From positions 66,514 to 88,321 of the forward strand of contig AVPN01000169.1 of NCBI GenBank assembly GCA_000695325.1: a DNA stretch of 21,808 nucleotides, given 5' to 3'. Numbering within the stretch: the first letter of the stretch is position 1; every line of letters starts with the position of its first letter. This document shows positions 1-7,322 of this stretch, piece after piece. The position numbers and the translations under genes were made by a program. Source of the DNA: Pleurobrachia bachei. Its lineage: Eukaryota > Ctenophora > Tentaculata > Cydippida > Pleurobrachiidae. The notes under the pieces were generated by a model, which saw only the letters and a program-made list of their open reading frames with translations, had not been told where the DNA came from and did no database searches.

Positions 1-170
1 ATGTGTGAGAGAGAAAGTGAGATTAGCAGCCAGAGAAGATATTAAAAATCTTGTTCCGATAAATAAATCGTGGTCTGACTTTTTGAGGTTTATAAGTTTG
101 TCAGAACCCGTCTAAATCACCCGAATTCCCTCTACTTCCAGTTAAAATCAACCCATTTCCCCTTCTTTAG

Positions 171-299
171 TTGGACGAGTTGGATCACAACAAGACTGTC
201 AAGCTGCTGAGTAAGGTTAAGATAAAGTACTCGAAGGAGAAAACCGCCCTGTTTGCTGACCATTGTCAGTACTTCCCCCAATGGCTGATCTACCTTCAG
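171..299 (+). CDS. ORC2: ORC2, internal exon (partial gene)
   Basis: Origin recognition complex subunit 2 is part of the nuclear ORC complex that marks replication origins and loads MCM helicase. This 43-codon exon is bounded by a TTCTTTAG acceptor and a CAG|GTATAA donor and is phase 0 at both ends. It ends in the FPQWLIYLQ stretch, which corresponds to the F-x-K-W-M-L-Q-L segment just before the AAA+-like core of animal ORC2. Earlier ORC2 exons would lie to the left of the window. The assignment rests on this exon together with the next one. Confidence 0.8.
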
Positions 300-439
300 G
301 TATAACAGACTTGCAAAGATTTCCACCTCAATGTTCTACTTTTAAAGAAAACAACGGCTTGACGACGATTTGACTAAAATTCAGGAGCTTTCGGCTGAAA
401 TATGTCAGTCGTCAGCTATAATGTTCTACTTGTTTGCAG

Positions 440-602
440 GACGGTTTCAACTTGTGTCTGTACGGAGTGGGCAGTAAGCGGCAAGTACTCCTGTCCTTTG
501 CCAAGAAGCACCTAAAGCACCGTCTACACTTGGTTATTAATGGGTACTTCCCTAATCTTACTACTCGTGACGTCCTGACCAGTATTACACGTGACATGTT
601 AG
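440..602 (+). CDS. ORC2: ORC2, exon with degenerate Walker A region (partial gene)
   Basis: The exon reads on in frame from 171-299 after a 140-nt intron (acceptor TTTGCAG, donor G|GTGAGA). It encodes the start of the ORC2 AAA+-like core: FNLCLYGVGSKR matches the F-N-x-x-L-Y-G-x-G-S-K-R signature of ORC2, followed by VINGYFPNLTTRDVLTSIT, corresponding to the VINGFFPG...VLNSIT segment of animal ORC2. The exon ends in phase 1. About 250 further residues of ORC2 are expected, but none is found in the window, so the gene is cut by a very long intron, a rearrangement or an assembly join. Confidence 0.88.
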
Positions 603-894
603 GTGAGAAACGTAACACATTAAATGAGAAAAACATGAATGAGAAAAAAGGCCAGTGGGCGAGTATCATTATATATAATATAATAGTCTCGTCTACTGGC
701 CTTTTTCTCACACAATACTCCCCCCCTCCCCCTCTTTTTCTATATCATACTCTCCACTTTTTAAATTTTCTCTTCACAGCTGTGACTAGAGTAGAAAACA
801 ATGGAAAATCAGGTTGTCATCTCAAACGCAACTTCAAGTTCAATTAAATTTGACCAGGTGACAGGTGTCGCAAGAAAGGTGTAAATCTGCGGGC
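603..894. other. Non-coding stretch after the last visible ORC2 exon
   Basis: No conserved coding sequence was recognised on either strand. The stretch holds a 71-bp foldback (listed separately), a C/T-rich tract near 718-740, and then AT-rich sequence leading to the TATA box of cathepsin copy 1. The junction where the duplicated cathepsin block was joined to ORC2 sequence must lie here, close to the cathepsin start codon. Confidence 0.5.
640..710. repeat. Foldback (inverted repeat), MITE-like
   Basis: The arms begin TGAGAAAAAAGGCCAGT and end ACTGGCCTTTTTCTCA. They pair along most of about 35 nt each, with an AT-rich centre. There is no coding capacity. It could be a short non-autonomous transposon or a simple hairpin-forming repeat; no clear target-site duplication is visible. 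Confidence 0.6.
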
Positions 895-901
895 TATAAA
901 A
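895..901 (+). promoter_or_regulatory. TATA box of cathepsin copy 1
   Basis: TATAAAA lies 34 bp before the ATG at 929, so transcription would start almost at the start codon and leave a very short leader. The region upstream of this box shows no similarity to the promoter of cathepsin copy 2. Confidence 0.6.
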
Positions 902-928
902 TGATTCACTTTTTCTAAGTGACTCAAA

Positions 929-2038
929 ATGATTTTCTTCACTCTTCTGATTGGAGTCTCCACGGCTCTCAATGCCGCTCCCGATGTGCTTCAGTCTGCC
1001 CTGAGCAACCCTACCGCCTTCCGGGCTCTCTTTTCTGAGTACCAGGCTGCTGAGGGAAGGCACTACGTTGGAGGAGAGCAGAGGCTCCGAGCCTCTCTCT
1101 TCCGATCCAGCATCCAGGACATTGCTGCCCATGACGCTCAGTCTGCCGGATGGTCCCAGGAGCTGAACATGTTCGCTGATATGACTGAGGAGGAGAAGGC
1201 CAGCTACACAGGATTCAACGCCTCCGCTCTTGATCTCGAGGAGTTTGCTGATGAAGAGATCGTGCCCCGACTGGGAAATCCTTCTTCAAAGGACTGGAGG
1301 GGTGTCGCTGTCACCAAGGTGAAGAACCAGAAATCCTGCGGATCTTGCTGGATCTTCTCCGGAATTGGAGCCCTCGAGGGACACTACAAGACCCAGGGAA
1401 GTATCCTGAAGAGCTTTGCTGAGCAGGAGGGTCTCGACTGTATCCAGAGGAACGGATGTAATGGAGGATATATGGCCAAGGTGTTCGATTGGCTGAAGAG
1501 GTCCGGTCGAGTTGGAGCCACCAAGGATATCCGATATACCGCCCGACAGGGATCTTGCAGCTATAGCAACAAACCTAACGCTCTGATCGCCTTCCGAGTT
1601 ACTGGATACAGCAACGCTCGAGGAGATAGTGCTCACGTTACCGCTCTCGCCACCTCAGGACCCCTGTCTGTTGGATACAGCGTTGCCAGTGACTTCATGC
1701 GATACAAGAATGGAATCTACAACCGAGGATACTGCTCCGGAGGTGGTCATGCCGTCACCAGTGTCGGTTACACCAAGGATTACTTCCGAATGAAGAACAG
1801 TTGGGGATCCGGCTGGGGAGAGGGTGGTTACTTCCGAATTGCCCGAGGAAACGTGTGTGGAATCACCAACATGGGATTCGCTCCTCGATTCCAGTCCACT
1901 GGCAAGAAAGACAATGGACAAGATGAGGGAGGAGACGATGTTAACCCTACTAAAGATTATGGCGGTGATGGGGACTGTCATGAGGGATTCAAGAAATGTC
2001 CTGATGGCAGCTGTGTGCACGAGCACTGGCACTGTTAG
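929..2038 (+). CDS. Cathepsin L-like cysteine protease precursor, copy 1
   Basis: Intronless gene for a 369-residue papain-family (C1A) preproenzyme. Residues 1-16 form a signal peptide, so the enzyme should be lysosomal or secreted. Residues about 20-110 are an I29-type propeptide with a weak ERFNIN motif (E50, R54, F58, I65) and an N-x-F-x-D-like LNMFADMT. The mature domain starts near 116 and holds Gln134 (oxyanion hole), Cys140 in CGSCW, His274 in GGGHAVTSVGY and Asn290 in KNSWGSGWGEGGY, so the catalytic set is complete. The residue after Gln134 is Lys instead of the usual Gly. After residue 320 an acidic, Gly-rich linker leads to a tail with four cysteines (350, 357, 362, 369) and several histidines. 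The ATG at 929 is chosen because it starts the signal peptide shared with copy 2. Confidence 0.93.
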   Translation: MIFFTLLIGVSTALNAAPDVLQSALSNPTAFRALFSEYQAAEGRHYVGGEQRLRASLFRSSIQDIAAHDAQSAGWSQELNMFADMTEEEKASYTGFNASALDLEEFADEEIVPRLGNPSSKDWRGVAVTKVKNQKSCGSCWIFSGIGALEGHYKTQGSILKSFAEQEGLDCIQRNGCNGGYMAKVFDWLKRSGRVGATKDIRYTARQGSCSYSNKPNALIAFRVTGYSNARGDSAHVTALATSGPLSVGYSVASDFMRYKNGIYNRGYCSGGGHAVTSVGYTKDYFRMKNSWGSGWGEGGYFRIARGNVCGITNMGFAPRFQSTGKKDNGQDEGGDDVNPTKDYGGDGDCHEGFKKCPDGSCVHEHWHC

Positions 2039-2240
2039 AGAGGATCTGATTATAAATTACCTATATTAGTGATATAATTATTTCTTAAACCTACCAATTA
2101 CCCTTGTTTTATTTTGTTTACCACTCATGTTCATGCCCTATTCTTTGTAAGCGCCATACCTGAACAGTGAACACTCATCTTGTAGTTCAAGACTCAGCGT
2201 GATAACAAAGGCAATTCTAACACGTGTTTTCTTGTTTCAG

Positions 2241-2386
2241 GGATGCATTTCCGACTATTGGAGGCAGCAGAGGTGTGTGGGAGGGAGTTGCAGTCTCTGA
2301 AGCAACAGATCGACGAGTGTGTCCAGGCCGACCCTTCATCAGACATCCTCGCTCTCAAGAAGACACTAGAACTTTATAACTTTTGA
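2241..2386 (+). pseudogene. Orphan copy of the terminal exon of gene X
   Basis: Identical, as far as can be read, to the last exon of gene X at 6064-6209, with the same TTGTTTCAG acceptor and TGA stop. It encodes 47 helical, charged residues starting at MHFRLLEAAEV. The two upstream gene X exons are absent from this side, so the copy was carried along with cathepsin copy 1 and is probably a dead exon. The upstream ORC2 donor at 602 is also phase 1, so splicing of ORC2 into this exon would be formally in frame. Confidence 0.65.
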
Positions 2387-2685
2387 GTTTTACACGTGCC
2401 ATGATATTGGTTTTTTCATGATTGTGTCAGTTGGGGTCTACCGTTTTGTTATAAACATTATTTTCTCTGCTTTTTGTAAAAATTTGAATACTATACAGAC
2501 TGAAACACTAATATATAACAGTACACGATGTGAATGATAAAGATAATTCTTGAAAAGATTTTATGAGTGTGTTGACACAAAGTTTTTTATTCTCTCTGGT
2601 TTGAGCGACGAGATGTGTTTTTTTTATTAATTTGCATTCTTATGCCATTCAGCAAAATTTCTCTGTTTGATTTTGAACTTTCGAC
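2387..2685. other. AT-rich 3' flank, duplicated
   Basis: This probably holds the untranslated end of the orphan exon. No canonical AATAAA signal was seen close to the stop, and no gene was recognised. The same sequence is present at 6210-6508. Confidence 0.5.
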
Positions 2686-2776
2686 TATGTGGAACAATAT
2701 CGAAGGCCAGTAAGAACGATAGGGAAGGGAACGCGGACTAGGAAGGGATAACCGGCCTTCGATATTGTTCCACATA
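2686..2776. mobile_element. 91-bp foldback element, MITE-like, left copy
   Basis: Perfect 23-bp terminal inverted repeats (2686-2708 and 2754-2776) begin with TATGTGGAAC and end with GTTCCACATA around a 45-bp centre without coding capacity. If the outer TA on each side is a target duplication, the element would resemble a Tc1/mariner-derived MITE. It belongs to the duplicated block and recurs at 6509-6599. Confidence 0.7.
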
Positions 2777-2907
2777 TAATAGCCGAATTGTGTTGTGCAA
2801 CGGTTCGGAGCAACCGGCCGGGGATCTCAGTATAACTACATATCATGATCACGCAACTACCTATTATACAGGTTGGACGTTGCTTGTCGAAGAACTAAGA
2901 AGGGATT

Positions 2908-3276
2908 ATTTCTCGCGAGAATAGGGTCAGGCCAATGCTCTGACCACATTTCTCGCGAGAATAGGGTCAGGCCAATGCTCTGACCACATTTCTCGCGAGA
3001 ATAGGGTCAGGCCAATGCTCTGACCACATTTCTCGCGAGAATAGGGTCAGGCCAATGCTCTGACCACATTTCTCGCGAGAATAGGGTCAGGCCAATGCTC
3101 TGACCACATTTCTCGCGAGAATAGGGTCAGGCCAATGCTCTGACCACATTTCTCGCGAGAATAGGGTCAGGCCAATGCTCTGACCACATTTCTCGCGAGA
3201 ATAGGGTCAGGCCAATGCTCTGACCACATTTCTCGCGAGAATAGGGACAGGGTCAGGCCAATGCTCTGACCACAGT
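2908..3276. repeat. 40-bp tandem repeat array, nine units, with TCTCGCGAGA palindrome
   Basis: Nine units start at 2911, 2951, 2991 and so on every 40 bp. Eight look identical; the last (3231) carries a 7-nt insertion that repeats ACAGGGT. Each unit contains the 10-bp palindrome TCTCGCGAGA followed by a hairpin-capable segment (GGTCAG, nine-base loop, CTGACC). No reading frame is conserved through the array, so it is a minisatellite rather than a coding repeat. A related array lies at 6731-7005. Confidence 0.95.
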
Positions 3277-3815
3277 ATGTATGCTTCACACATCACACAC
3301 TGAATGTAAGCCCAGTGTGGGACATGGTGCTGCTCCTTCACAAACAATTCAATTGCACACACCACACACTTCAACGAAACAAGCTCGACACTAAACTAGA
3401 AGGATTGTACCACTGCTAGAACAAACATTGGCTGACTTCCAGGCGTGTGTGTATCCAAAGAGAGAAAGAGATGGGGAGGAAAGAGCGATGAAAGTGTACA
3501 AAGAGAGAACTGTTGTTATATACGTGATGTTGTATGTGGTATACATGAACACACGACACCATGAATTATACACTTCGAGTACATTTTCTAAACAACTATA
3601 CATTCACGGACACGGTATAATTAAAGCGACAGAGACATGCGTAAGAAGCAGACAGAAAGAGAGAATGAACTGACTAATACTGAGCAGTTCTCCTCTCTCT
3701 ATGTATCGTGTTACAATTACATTTCCAGTGCTCCCTCACTTAGAAAGTCTCAGTATGAACTCAATTACATCAACTCTCCCCACATGACTACATTAACATG
3801 TTTTATGCGTGTTGA
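3277..3815. other. Unassigned interval between the first repeat array and gene X
   Basis: Reading frames here are short and low in complexity on both strands. CA-rich and GA-rich tracts (3280-3300, 3350-3370, 3460-3480) are present. No splice-bounded exon with recognisable protein content was found. The 5' end of gene X may lie here or be missing. Confidence 0.4.
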
Positions 3816-4117
3816 ATGAATACCATGCATTATATGCTGCATTATCCCCCATTCTCATCCGACGCTAAACACGTGAGCCTCCATTTCCTAGAACCACAAG
3901 ATCTAACGACCCTCCATCTACTGCAGGTAGTTCAGAAGTTATTGGCCCAAATGAGGTCCGGTTCAGATTTGGAGAAATCTGCCCGGCTCTCTGTTTCCCT
4001 CTCCTTCCCCCGGACTCACGAGGACAGTGAGTTTAGGACAATGAAGAGGGTGTGTCAGTGTGTCTCTGATGATGGGGCTCTCTTCAGAAATTGTCTGGGA
4101 CTCCTCTTACTGGACAG
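3816..4117 (+). CDS. Gene X, first visible exon (unrecognised protein)
   Basis: Open from the ATG at 3816 to a GACAG|GTATTA donor at 4117, ending in phase 2. The more protein-like part starts around 3890 (EPQDLTTLHLLQVVQKLL) and continues to LFRNCLGLLLLDR. Two acceptors are possible, one at 3891 (TTTCCTAG) and one at 3927 (CTACTGCAG), so this could be an internal exon and the ATG may not be the real start. If translation starts at 3816 the three exons encode 213 residues. I do not recognise the family; the sequence is hydrophobic and helical with no signal peptide. Confidence 0.55.
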
Positions 4118-4207
4118 GTATTAATTAATTATCTTCATTAATAATAAACTTAATTAACTAAAACCACTAATTGAAGGCTGGTAATTAACCCCATCTCTCT
4201 CCCCTAG

Positions 4208-4401
4208 GGATGCAGTGTCACTACCTGTTTGTTCTACCCTGATCCCAAAGGTTCGGTACGTCCTTGAGATACATGACGGAGCTGCTGCTGGGGAGGTTAC
4301 AGAAACCAAGTCGGACCTACTCCGGGGCCCCCTCGGGGACTTCCTTCGACATATTACTGCCACTTTTGGGAACAAAATCGCTATGAGAGCCACTACTCCA
4401 G
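4208..4401 (+). CDS. Gene X, middle exon
   Basis: Bounded by a CTCCCCTAG acceptor and a CCAG|GTAACT donor. One leading base completes the arginine codon left by the previous exon, 64 codons follow, and one base is left over (phase 1). The peptide (DAVSLPVCSTLIPKVRYVLE and onward) is mixed alpha/beta in character with no motif I can name. The next intron (4402-6063) contains the whole of cathepsin copy 2 on the same strand. Confidence 0.65.
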
Positions 4402-4712
4402 GTAACTATCATCTTTTTTGTTAGAGGCACACCCATGATCCTCTCTCCACTTTAAACAAAACAACCATTTGGTACGCGAATAAAAGTTTATAGATCGAGC
4501 TTGTTTTTGACGTCGTGTCATCCCGGACACCCCGGTTGTTTCTTTGTTCATTTTCGATACTGTTATAGGTTCATTGTTAATAAACCGAATTAGCATGGAA
4601 ATAAGTTGATTTTATGAAACTTCTAAGTGCTAACCATGTTTTCACGGCTCAAAAACTCTTTCTAGACCACTCAATTTGATTTGACATCTGCTATCACCTG
4701 CCCTTTCTCTAC

Positions 4713-4719
4713 TATAAAA
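4713..4719 (+). promoter_or_regulatory. TATA box of cathepsin copy 2
   Basis: TATAAAA lies 45 bp upstream of the ATG at 4758, which leaves room for a leader of about 15 nt. The flanking sequence differs from that of copy 1, so the two genes have independent promoters although their coding and 3' sequences match. Confidence 0.6.
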
Positions 4720-4757
4720 CCGTGGAGTTTTCGGCGAACAAACCACCAGATCTCGAA

Positions 4758-5861
4758 ATGATTTTCTTCACTCTACTGATTGGAGTCTCCACGGCTCTCA
4801 ATGCCGCTCCCGATGTGCTTCAGTCTGCCCTGAGCAACCCTGAAGCCTTCAGGTCTCTCTTTTCTGAGTACCAGGCTGCCGAGGGAAGGAACTACGTTCG
4901 AGGAGAGATGAGGATGCGAGCCTCCATCTTCCGAGCCAACATCCAGGAGATTGCTGCCCATGACGCTGAGACTGCCGGATGGGCTCAGGAGCTGAACATG
5001 TTCGCTGATATGACTGAGGAGGAGAAAGCCGCCTATACCGGGTTCAACTCCTCTGCTCTGGAGGAGAATGCTGACGAAGAGGTCCTGCCCCAGTGGGGAA
5101 ACCCTTCTGAGAAGGACTGGAGGGGTGTTGCCGTGACCAAGGTCAAGAACCAGGGACGATGCGGATCTTGCTGGATCTTCTCCGGGTTTGGAGCCCTCGA
5201 GGGACACTACAAGACCCAGGGAAGTATCCTGAAGAGCTTTGCTGAGCAGGAGGGTCTCGACTGTATCCAGAGGAACGGATGTAATGGAGGATATATGGCC
5301 AAGGTGTTCGATTGGCTGAAGAGGTCCGGTCGAGTTGGAGCCACCAAGGATATCCGATATACCGCCCGACAGGGATCTTGCAGCTATAGCAACAAACCTA
5401 ACGCTCTGATCGCCTTCCGAGTTACTGGATACAGCAACGCTCGAGGAGATAGTGCTCACGTTACCGCTCTCGCCACCTCAGGACCCCTGTCTGTTGGATA
5501 CAGCGTTGCCAGTGACTTCATGCGATACAAGAATGGAATCTACAACCGAGGATACTGCTCCGGAGGTGGTCATGCCGTCACCAGTGTCGGTTACACCAAG
5601 GATTACTTCCGAATGAAGAACAGTTGGGGATCCGGCTGGGGAGAGGGTGGTTACTTCCGAATTGCCCGAGGAAACGTGTGTGGAATCACCAACATGGGAT
5701 TCGCTCCTCGATTCCAGTCCACTGGCAAGAAAGACAATGGACAAGATGAGGGAGGAGACGATGTTAACCCTACTAAAGATTATGGCGGTGATGGGGACTG
5801 TCATGAGGGATTCAAGAAATGTCCTGATGGCAGCTGTGTGCACGAGCACTGGCACTGTTAG
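4758..5861 (+). CDS. Cathepsin L-like cysteine protease precursor, copy 2 (nested in gene X intron)
   Basis: Intronless, 367 residues from the ATG at 4758; a GTG-started extension from 4722 has no support because it overlaps the presumed leader. The signal peptide is nearly identical to copy 1. The propeptide is diverged and closer to the ERFNIN consensus (Asn61 present where copy 1 has Ser). Catalytic residues are Gln132, Cys138, His272 and Asn288, and the active-site stretch is the standard NQGRCGSCW. From about residue 145 on, the protein matches copy 1, including the acidic linker and the four-cysteine, histidine-rich C-terminal tail. It lies on the same strand inside the gene X intron, so its transcript and that of gene X overlap. 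Confidence 0.94.
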   Translation: MIFFTLLIGVSTALNAAPDVLQSALSNPEAFRSLFSEYQAAEGRNYVRGEMRMRASIFRANIQEIAAHDAETAGWAQELNMFADMTEEEKAAYTGFNSSALEENADEEVLPQWGNPSEKDWRGVAVTKVKNQGRCGSCWIFSGFGALEGHYKTQGSILKSFAEQEGLDCIQRNGCNGGYMAKVFDWLKRSGRVGATKDIRYTARQGSCSYSNKPNALIAFRVTGYSNARGDSAHVTALATSGPLSVGYSVASDFMRYKNGIYNRGYCSGGGHAVTSVGYTKDYFRMKNSWGSGWGEGGYFRIARGNVCGITNMGFAPRFQSTGKKDNGQDEGGDDVNPTKDYGGDGDCHEGFKKCPDGSCVHEHWHC

Positions 5862-6063
5862 AGAGGATCTGATTATAAATTACCTATATTAGTGATATAA
5901 TTATTTCTTAAACCTACCAATTACCCTTGTTTTATTTTGTTTACCACTCATGTTCATGCCCTATTCTTTGTAAGCGCCATACCTGAACAGTGAACACTCA
6001 TCTTGTAGTTCAAGACTCAGCGTGATAACAAAGGCAATTCTAACACGTGTTTTCTTGTTTCAG

Positions 6064-6209
6064 GGATGCATTTCCGACTATTGGAGGCAGCAGAGGTGTG
6101 TGGGAGGGAGTTGCAGTCTCTGAAGCAACAGATCGACGAGTGTGTCCAGGCCGACCCTTCATCAGACATCCTCGCTCTCAAGAAGACACTAGAACTTTAT
6201 AACTTTTGA
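6064..6209 (+). CDS. Gene X, terminal exon
   Basis: The TTGTTTCAG acceptor is followed by two bases that complete a glycine codon with the phase 1 donor at 4401, then 47 codons and a TGA stop. The fit of phase and frame across the 1662-nt intron supports the exon chain 3816-4117, 4208-4401, 6064-6209. The peptide is helical and charged and looks like a C-terminal amphipathic helix. The function is unknown. Confidence 0.65.
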
Positions 6210-6508
6210 GTTTTACACGTGCCATGATATTGGTTTTTTCATGATTGTGTCAGTTGGGGTCTACCGTTTTGTTATAAACATTATTTTCTCTGCTTTTTGT
6301 AAAAATTTGAATACTATACAGACTGAAACACTAATATATAACAGTACACGATGTGAATGATAAAGATAATTCTTGAAAAGATTTTATGAGTGTGTTGACA
6401 CAAAGTTTTTTATTCTCTCTGGTTTGAGCGACGAGATGTGTTTTTTTTATTAATTTGCATTCTTATGCCATTCAGCAAAATTTCTCTGTTTGATTTTGAA
6501 CTTTCGAC
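6210..6508. other. 3' flank of gene X, duplicated
   Basis: AT-rich, without recognised genes, and the counterpart of 2387-2685. It probably carries the gene X untranslated region. No perfect AATAAA was seen near the stop codon. Confidence 0.45.
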
Positions 6509-6599
6509 TATGTGGAACAATATCGAAGGCCAGTAAGAACGATAGGGAAGGGAACGCGGACTAGGAAGGGATAACCGGCCTTCGATATTGTTCCACATA
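6509..6599. mobile_element. 91-bp foldback element, MITE-like, right copy
   Basis: Same perfect 23-bp inverted repeats (beginning TATGTGGAAC) and same centre as 2686-2776, at the constant offset of 3823 bp. It was therefore copied as part of the larger block, not by a second transposition. Confidence 0.7.
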
Positions 6600-6730
6600 T
6601 AATAGCCGAATTGTGTTGTGCAACGGTTCGGAGCAACCGGCCGGGGATCTCAGTATAACTACATATCATGATCACGCAACTACCTATTATACAGGTTGGA
6701 CGTTGCTTGTCGAAGAACTAAGAAGGGATT

Positions 6731-7005
6731 ATTTCTCGCGAGAATAGGGTCAGGCCAATGCTCTGACCACATTTCTCGCGAGAATAGGGACAGGGTCAGG
6801 CCAATGCTCTGACCACAGTTAAGTTCTCACGAGAAAAGGGTCAGGCCAATGCTCTGACCACATTTCTCGCGAGAATAGGGTCAGGCCAATGCTCTGACCA
6901 CAGTTCTCGCGAGAATAGGGTCAGGCCAACGCTCTGACCACAGTTCTCGCGAGAATAGGGTCAGGCCAATGCTCTGACCACAGCTCTCGCGAGAATAGGG
7001 TCAGT
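6731..7005. repeat. 40-bp tandem repeat array, about six and a half units, degenerate
   Basis: The first unit (6734) matches the left array. The second carries the 7-nt ACAGGGT insertion seen in the last unit of the left array. Later units drift: one has CTCACGAG instead of CTCGCGAG, others have AGTTCTCGCGAG or AGCTCTCGCGAG, and one has CCAACGCT. The shared variant unit aligns the right edge of the duplicated block here and implies a gain or loss of seven units between the copies. Confidence 0.92.
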
Positions 7006-7208
7006 CCAGATTTGATCTGTTATGTCTGGCGTCGCTGACAGTGCTCTCAGATCGGGTCGGCGGAGCCAGACAGCGTACTGTCAATGACACTGTCATGTCA
7101 CGCTTTACCAGTCGCCTGTTTTGATTTTCCAGATGACCCATTTTTCATCGAAGACAATACACATTTTCCTTTCCATTGAACCGCAGGTTCTCGTTCAAAT
7201 TGGACCAT
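7006..7208. other. Intergenic segment between the + strand array and the IQGAP 3' end
   Basis: No gene was recognised. There is a stem with arms TGTCTGGC (about 7024-7031) and GCCAGACA (about 7066-7073) around a GC-rich loop, and a nearby ACTGTCA/TGACAGT pair. Confidence 0.45.
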
Positions 7209-7322
7209 TAGGGGGGGGAATTAGGGGGGGGGGGCAATGCAAATTAAGCCAGATCAAGTTGTACTACAACTTGTAGATACATTTTTTGAAGAGTTTGGCT
7301 TATTTTGTATCACCCCCCCCCC
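7209..7322. repeat. G-tract/C-tract foldback with nested palindrome
   Basis: Long G runs (about 7211-7218 and 7224-7234) face a C run (about 7313-7322). Inside them, TAAGCCA faces TGGCTTA, and at the centre CAAGTTGTACTACAACTTG (7255-7273) is a perfect odd palindrome. The whole stretch can be drawn as one imperfect hairpin of about 110 bp, in the style of a MITE. The G runs could also form a quadruplex. Confidence 0.55.

Noticed and set aside
434-847. 137-codon reading of the ORC2 exon through 602
   Set aside because: The ORC2 match stops at a proper G|GTGAGA donor; the codons beyond it are low in complexity and include the foldback.
2908-3276. CRISPR array
   Set aside because: The units are contiguous 40-bp repeats without unique spacers, in a eukaryotic context with spliced genes.
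4722-4757. N-terminal extension of cathepsin copy 2 from a GTG codon
   Set aside because: Eukaryotic start at GTG is unlikely, the stretch lies just after the TATA box, and the signal peptide begins at the ATG at 4758.
4773-5459. 228-codon open frame antisense to cathepsin copy 2
   Set aside because: A shadow of the conserved cathepsin frame. It has no splice or promoter support, and the catalytic motifs on the + strand explain the openness.
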